From JAJACP01 sp964350245 (GTDB lineage Bacteria; Chlamydiota; Chlamydiia; Chlamydiales; JAAKFR01): DNA of 64,000 bases. Shown here piece by piece: positions 59,464 to 64,000 of this stretch. The position numbers and the translations under genes are program-made. The notes beneath the pieces were generated by a model, which searched no databases, had not been told where the DNA came from, and saw only the letters and a program-made list of their open reading frames with translations. The stretch covers positions 1 through 64,000 of the forward strand of contig CAYGJC010000007.1 in NCBI GenBank assembly GCA_964350245.1, written 5' to 3'. Position 1 is the first letter of the stretch. Each line of letters begins with the position of its first letter.

Positions 59464-61345
59464 GCACTACGCCCTGCTTGTTGTCACAGTTTGTGCCATG
59501 TTTTTGCTCACCATTGGATCGCAAATGGAGATGTTTGCGCTCGGTGTCGTTGCCAAAACAGGTCCCGATTTTTTCACTCTATTCGGAAAGGAGAGTGAAG
59601 GAAAGCTTCAAATGGCGCAAAGCCTAACACCTAGTGATGTGGCATCCAAGTGGGATGCCATTGCCCGGGCTCCCGGTGCCCCCATCAACATCGATGAAGC
59701 CAATGCCTACATGTCCGCTCATGGAGGGATCTCCATTGTACAGAAAGTAGCCGCCTTTCTTGACTCTCACTTTGCAATTCACACCAATCTGGCACGTCTG
59801 GCCTTTATTCTCGTGTTTGTTGCGATTTTTAAAGCAATTGCTCTGTTTTTACATCGCTACTTCACCCAAATCGTTGCCATTCGCGTGAGCCGCGACCTTC
59901 GGCAGCAATATTTTGAGCACATTCAGTCGCTCCCACTGAGCTTTTATCACGACTATGATATTGGTAGTCTCTCCTCACGCGTCTCAGGAGATGCAGGCGT
60001 TGTAGCCAATGCCATCAACTCTCTTTTACTCAATTATATTCAGGCTCCTTTTGCCGTCGTCTCCACTCTTTTGGCCTGTTTTTTGATCTCCTGGAAACTC
60101 TCGCTCGTGATCTTTGTCGGTTTTCCTTTGATTGTGTTTCCAATTGTTTTTATCGCGAGAAAAATCAAAGCCATTTCCAAGCAGATGCAGCGGAATCACG
60201 AAACATTTTCAGCGGTTCTACTTGATTTTTTGAGTGGGATTATGACTGTCAAAGTTTTTGCTATGGAGGCCTTTTCATTAAAAAAATATCGTGAGCAAAA
60301 CGATCGCATGGCCAAGCTTGAGGAGCGAAGTGCCCGTTTTGGAACTGCTGCCCGTCCCATTTTGCATAGCGTTTCCTCTCTATTTTTTGCTGCCGTTATC
60401 TTGTGTGGACTCTACCTTTTTCGCCTTGGACCTGCTGAGCTCCTGGTTTTTTGCGGTCTTCTGTATGTTTTTTACGAGCCTGTCAAAAAGTTTGCAGAAG
60501 AGAACAATAACATCTTTCGTGGTGTGGCCGCAGCTGAGCGCATGTATGAAGTTTTGGATATTGAATCGACCATTCAAGATGCGCCGGATGCCATTGAGTT
60601 AACCGAATTTCAACAGGGGATTGAGTTTAGAGATGTCTCTTTTCGCTACCGAGATGAGTGGATCTTGAAAAACCTGAGCTTTAGCGTCAAAAAAGGGGAG
60701 ACAGTTGCTCTTGTGGGGCCAACAGGTGCGGGTAAATCGACTATTGCTAAGCTATTGCCTCGCCTTTACGATACACAGCAGGGAGATATCTTAATCGATG
60801 GAAAGTCGTTGAGAGAGTACACCCAACGTTCTATACGCGAGCGGATTGCATTTGTGCCGCAAAAACCCTTCCTCTTCTTTGACACCATTCGAGAGAACAT
60901 CTCTTTTGGTCGAAAGTTCACCGATCAGCAAATCCAGTCAGCTGCCAGATCGGCACACGCCGAAGAGTTTATCGTTCGCCTCCCAAACAGCTATGACTTT
61001 AAGTTGGAAGAGGCAGGTAAAAATCTCTCCGGAGGTCAGCAGCAACGGTTAGCTATCGCCCGGGCCTTGGTCAAAGGAGCGCCCATTTTGGTGATGGACG
61101 AGGCAACCTCATCTTTAGATGCCGTGAGTGAAGGCATGATTCGCGATGCGATCTGTGAGCTGCACGGGAAGCTGACGCAAGTGATCATTGCGCATCGCTT
61201 CTCTACGATTGAGCATGCCGATAGAATTATTTATCTTGAAAATGGCACCAAGGTTGCAGAGGGGCCTAAAGAAAGACTACTCGAGAGCTGTCCCAACTTC
61301 CGCCGGATGTATGAGATGATGCATGCTTCTGAGCTCGTGCACTAG
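59426..61345 (+). CDS. msbA: MsbA-like ABC exporter (lipid A/drug), fused permease-ATPase
   Basis: Protein of 639 residues; the ortholog position is CT264. Residues ~1-380 hold six TM segments with a long chlamydia-style insertion between TM1 and TM2 (about 90 residues, GKESEGKLQMAQSLTPSDVASKWDAIA...). The NBD follows with Walker A GPTGAGKST, signature LSGGQQQRL, Walker B ILVMDEATS and IAHRFST. It flips lipid A-core or phospholipids across the inner membrane. The ATG at 59426 lies inside accA; the frame is open further upstream but encodes accA in another frame. Confidence 0.9.
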   Translation: MKLLLKAAFLNRKHYALLVVTVCAMFLLTIGSQMEMFALGVVAKTGPDFFTLFGKESEGKLQMAQSLTPSDVASKWDAIARAPGAPINIDEANAYMSAHGGISIVQKVAAFLDSHFAIHTNLARLAFILVFVAIFKAIALFLHRYFTQIVAIRVSRDLRQQYFEHIQSLPLSFYHDYDIGSLSSRVSGDAGVVANAINSLLLNYIQAPFAVVSTLLACFLISWKLSLVIFVGFPLIVFPIVFIARKIKAISKQMQRNHETFSAVLLDFLSGIMTVKVFAMEAFSLKKYREQNDRMAKLEERSARFGTAARPILHSVSSLFFAAVILCGLYLFRLGPAELLVFCGLLYVFYEPVKKFAEENNNIFRGVAAAERMYEVLDIESTIQDAPDAIELTEFQQGIEFRDVSFRYRDEWILKNLSFSVKKGETVALVGPTGAGKSTIAKLLPRLYDTQQGDILIDGKSLREYTQRSIRERIAFVPQKPFLFFDTIRENISFGRKFTDQQIQSAARSAHAEEFIVRLPNSYDFKLEEAGKNLSGGQQQRLAIARALVKGAPILVMDEATSSLDAVSEGMIRDAICELHGKLTQVIIAHRFSTIEHADRIIYLENGTKVAEGPKERLLESCPNFRRMYEMMHASELVH

Positions 61346-62315
61346 TGTAGCCCTCTTGTCTTAAAGCTTGTGCCATTGCGTCTCGCTCTGTTTCATCATT
61401 GTAGTAGAGACTTTGTAGTTTTTTTCCATCATTCCAACAAACAGCATGCTTTTTGCCCCCATTTTGGAGGCACCAAAAGGTATTTGGAGGTAGGTGTGTG
61501 ATCTCTTTGCCCATCTTCCTGCGCAGCTGCTCTTCTACTCGATCACGATTATCAAATCCATGAATAAAGCGGGCACGCGTGCTTTCTTGCTTAAAAAAGC
61601 GCAGCAGGTCTTCTCCATTCTCGACACGTCTAGCGGCATAAATCTTATCAAATGTTTGGCTGAGGTATTCTCCTTCTTTTAAAGGACGTTCTTCAAGTGC
61701 CTGCAGTTGATTCTGATTGACGACTACTTTGCTGATATAGCTTCTGGGATATGTTTCAGAGGTAGAAAAGGCCTCTTGACCGTCTCTCAATTCTAGCTTT
61801 TTGGCTGCTGCAGCATCGGCCGTTTTGAAGGCATAAACGCCAACTGTGCCCTCCCTGTTTTTTACGACCATCCCAAACACGGCGGGGCGATTGCCCTCAG
61901 GGTAGCGATACTGCTCAGGAAAGTCCCAAAACTGTCCTGGCTGGAGCTTATCGACAATCATCTCTTCCTCAAGCCAGCCCTGTAGATTTAAGCGATCGAC
62001 TTCTCTTTGCGTGAGCTGCTTACTTCCAGAGCTGCGTGCGATCGAGGCGACAAGAGTGATGGTGATCAAAAGGAGGCTAGCGCTGCCTATCAGAGTTAGA
62101 TAGACCGAGTGCTCGCCGGCAAGCATGATGAGAGCGTTGATCCCACCGAGATTAAAGCCTTGAAGAGCCAACACTCCCAAAACCGCTCCGACGGTGCCAA
62201 TGATGGCAACCGCCAGCATAATCAAAGCAGTGTTCTGCTTGATCTGTCGGCAGGCCTCAGAATGTCTGAGAGCAAAGCAGCAACTAGGGGAAATAGGATG
62301 CGAAGCTGTGGCCAT
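61266..62315 (-). CDS. Inc-like protein with bilobed hydrophobic domain, paralogue 1
   Basis: Protein of 349 residues. The N-terminus (MATASHPISPSCC) is short and polar; two closely spaced hydrophobic lobes follow at about 30-51 and 70-91, the hallmark of chlamydial inclusion-membrane proteins. The core AIIGTVGAVLGVLALQGFNLGGINAL is nearly identical in the next gene. A long cytosol-facing C-terminus follows, with QLTQREVDRLNLQGWLEEE and FWDFPEQYRYP shared with the paralogue. The ATG at 62315 has GGAG seven bases upstream. Its 3' end overlaps the convergent msbA by 80 bases. Type III secretion and host-facing action are inferred. Confidence 0.7.
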   Translation of the reverse strand: MATASHPISPSCCFALRHSEACRQIKQNTALIMLAVAIIGTVGAVLGVLALQGFNLGGINALIMLAGEHSVYLTLIGSASLLLITITLVASIARSSGSKQLTQREVDRLNLQGWLEEEMIVDKLQPGQFWDFPEQYRYPEGNRPAVFGMVVKNREGTVGVYAFKTADAAAAKKLELRDGQEAFSTSETYPRSYISKVVVNQNQLQALEERPLKEGEYLSQTFDKIYAARRVENGEDLLRFFKQESTRARFIHGFDNRDRVEEQLRRKMGKEITHLPPNTFWCLQNGGKKHAVCWNDGKKLQSLYYNDETERDAMAQALRQEGYTSARAQKHASSHTSGGSWDSSRVVFL

Positions 62316-62387
62316 AAAACTCTCCACGGATAGTGATGAAAGAGTTATACAGATTTTTTGTTAAAAAATCATGTATTAAAATAATTT

Positions 62388-63923
62388 TTAGCCATTTAAA
62401 CTTCGATACTGCGGATGCTTTTGAAGCCACTCTTGCCCTTCTAAAACACTTTTAAAAAACTGGAAGGATTTCTTAAAAATGAGAATATAGAATGTTTGCC
62501 CTCTATCTGTGATTTGTCCGCGCCAAAAAACGTGATCGTCTGTCAGTTTAGCTTTCAGGTTTTCACTTTTTGCAATAGCGTGGATGGCATCATTTACCAG
62601 TCCAATGTTGATAAAGCCGTTGAGATTGTCATTGATAAATTTAAGGCGGTCTTCTTCACTTTTAAAAAAGACTTGAGCTTCTTGATTTCTATATTTTCCC
62701 TTAAGGTAAAATATCTCTGTGCCATTACGCAGAGCAAACTCATAGGCTATAAATTGAGAGTCTTCCAATGGGTATTCAACAAGGTCATCCGGGATTTGAC
62801 CCGCTACGTATTCAAGTGAAAAGGCGTCTGAAGGAGTAGATCGCCATGTTTCTGAGAACTCGTCACGAGCCTCTTCACTTTGAAAGTGTAAACAATCCAC
62901 GTGAGAGCCGTCATCAACGTCGAGGTGATAGATAGGAGTTCCATCAGAAAGTAATCCTGAATCGCCCTCTAGTGACGAACAGTAGGCAAACTTCAAAGTG
63001 CCTGCTTCTTTGTAGCAGAACGGATAGCACATACGGCCCTGATAGTCTAAAGCTGGAAGTTGCCAAAGACGGTCTGCAGGAACATTAGAGGCATAATCTG
63101 GAAGCGTTGCTCGAATGAGTGCATCAATATGCTCATCTTTGTAAAACAAGCCTTTTGCCATGTCTGCGCGTACACGTTCACTTTTACACAGTACAAGTTG
63201 TTCTGTTTCCTGTTGATCTTCTAGCTTTCGCTTAATAGCAAAAACAGTGAATCCACTAGGATGCGCAAGCTCTGCAGTTGCACACTGACCAACGGCTAAT
63301 GTAGGAAATTGAAGTTGCCGGGTATCCACATCTTCAATCGGATAAGCTTCTATCTCTCCATTTTTAAAACCAATCCCTTTCAGTTCCACTTTCTTTGCGA
63401 GACAATCCTCAGCAGACCGATAGGCATACGTGCCGATGGAGCCATCCCAATTTTTAACTACAATGCCAAATACAGCTTCCTCGCCAGGATGCTCCTCTGT
63501 AGGGTTAACTGGGGATCGATACACATCCGGAAAGTTCCAGTACTGACCTGGTTCAAGAATCTCCTCAATGCGATCACGTGCTAGCCAATCGCCAAGTTCT
63601 AGTGCATCAACTTCGCGTTGAGAGAGTTGTTTGGTGGAGCCGCTGCGTAAAAGAGAAGCGATAAGAACTGAATCAATGAGAAGAGCGCTGCACCCGGTGA
63701 GTAGAGCGAGATAGACACCTTTATACCCAATGAGGTTAGTGAGGGCATTGATACCGCCTAAGTTAAATCCTTGAAGTGCAAGAACACCTAAAACAGCACC
63801 AACGGTGGTGATAATGGCTAGCGCCAAAGTGGTGAGAAGCACTCCCTTTTTGAATGATCCAAACGTTTCGGAATGGCGGATGGTAAAGCAAATATTTGGG
63901 GCAGATTCGGTAATAGAAGACAT
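62388..63923 (-). CDS. Inc-like protein with bilobed hydrophobic domain, paralogue 2
   Basis: Protein of 511 residues, longer paralogue of the previous gene. Lobes at about 27-49 and 68-91 with the shared core TVGAVLGVLALQGFNLGGINAL. Then QLSQREVDALELGDWL, PGQYWNFPDVYRSP and AVFGIVVKNWDGSIGTYAYRSAEDCLAKKVEL all align with the shorter paralogue; the remaining ~300 residues are extra. The repeats of short F-x-S-E-E-x-R elements (FQSEEARDEF, FKSEEDRLKF) suggest small repeated domains. The ATG at 63923 is preceded by GAGAG as in its paralogue. More family members may lie beyond the window edge. Confidence 0.7.
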   Translation of the reverse strand: MSSITESAPNICFTIRHSETFGSFKKGVLLTTLALAIITTVGAVLGVLALQGFNLGGINALTNLIGYKGVYLALLTGCSALLIDSVLIASLLRSGSTKQLSQREVDALELGDWLARDRIEEILEPGQYWNFPDVYRSPVNPTEEHPGEEAVFGIVVKNWDGSIGTYAYRSAEDCLAKKVELKGIGFKNGEIEAYPIEDVDTRQLQFPTLAVGQCATAELAHPSGFTVFAIKRKLEDQQETEQLVLCKSERVRADMAKGLFYKDEHIDALIRATLPDYASNVPADRLWQLPALDYQGRMCYPFCYKEAGTLKFAYCSSLEGDSGLLSDGTPIYHLDVDDGSHVDCLHFQSEEARDEFSETWRSTPSDAFSLEYVAGQIPDDLVEYPLEDSQFIAYEFALRNGTEIFYLKGKYRNQEAQVFFKSEEDRLKFINDNLNGFINIGLVNDAIHAIAKSENLKAKLTDDHVFWRGQITDRGQTFYILIFKKSFQFFKSVLEGQEWLQKHPQYRSLNG

Positions 63924-64000
63924 AGAACTCTCTTTGTTTTTGGGAATATAGTACTGAGAGGTAGTTAAAAATTTCAATAAGAAAAAGTATTAAAATTATC

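Overview
The window looks like part of an environmental (amoeba-associated) chlamydia, order Chlamydiales outside the Chlamydiaceae. Three kinds of evidence support this. First, the right end carries the gene order HU-like protein / conserved chlamydial hypothetical / accA / msbA-type ABC exporter, which matches (mirrored, with one extra L,D-transpeptidase) the CT267-CT266-CT265-CT264 block of Chlamydia trachomatis. Second, there are many Lpg1974/MOMP-like outer-membrane barrels, several of them cysteine-rich. Third, there are two large proteins with the bilobed hydrophobic domain of inclusion-membrane (Inc) proteins. The family or genus cannot be fixed from the sequence alone. A 100-N scaffold gap at 46335-46434 shows this is a draft assembly. 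No rRNA or CRISPR array is present. One tRNA (Asn, GTT) is seen.

Layout. 0-4 kb: a Fic protein, the SOS pair umuDC, a CsbD stress protein and a secreted hypothetical. 4-11.5 kb: MscL with a zinc ribbon, EamA and ZIP transporters, three tandem paralogous outer-membrane barrels, a 14-TM MFS exporter, a GyrI-like protein and a thioesterase-like protein lacking the usual Asp. 11.5-16.5 kb: a bizarre Trp/Tyr- and Pro-rich secreted WXXGXW protein, a frameshifted sulfotransferase, an AbiE toxin-antitoxin pair with two palindromic operators, and a flavin reductase. 16.5-24 kb: an OppA lipoprotein overlapped by a 976-residue protein that fuses an unknown domain to an OppA-like domain, then a 3-methyladenine glycosylase and an ABC exporter. 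24-35.5 kb: five outer-membrane barrels (one of them double) mixed with DsbB and a DUF5993-like microprotein, a small K+-channel-like RCK protein, a choloylglycine-type hydrolase, catalase and a YVTN beta-propeller.

35.5-43.5 kb: a tight operon read leftward, P-type H+-ATPase > phosphoketolase > GH65 disaccharide phosphorylase > beta-phosphoglucomutase. It would turn a disaccharide into glucose-6-phosphate and, after the pentose-phosphate reactions, acetyl-phosphate. 43.5-48 kb: an Ntn-type hydrolase, a small protein ending in a CaaX-like box, a truncated YhcG-type nuclease, a 129-bp tandem repeat built from pieces of tRNA-Asn next to the intact tRNA-Asn, an AsmA-like protein and an orphan. 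48-61 kb is housekeeping: groESL with a CIRCE-like operator, pepF, ptsH, a bifunctional-nuclease-family gene, rpiA, Nif3, tyrS, HU, the CT266-like gene, an L,D-transpeptidase, accA and msbA. 61-64 kb: two paralogous Inc-like genes.

The most interesting items are the tRNA-Asn-derived tandem repeat beside a beheaded nuclease gene, the CaaX-ended candidate effector, the paired Inc-like proteins with a nearly invariant hydrophobic core, the AbiE operator pair, the OppA fusion, the out-of-frame GH65 N-terminus, and the terminator whose 3' stem is the ribosome-binding site of the next gene.
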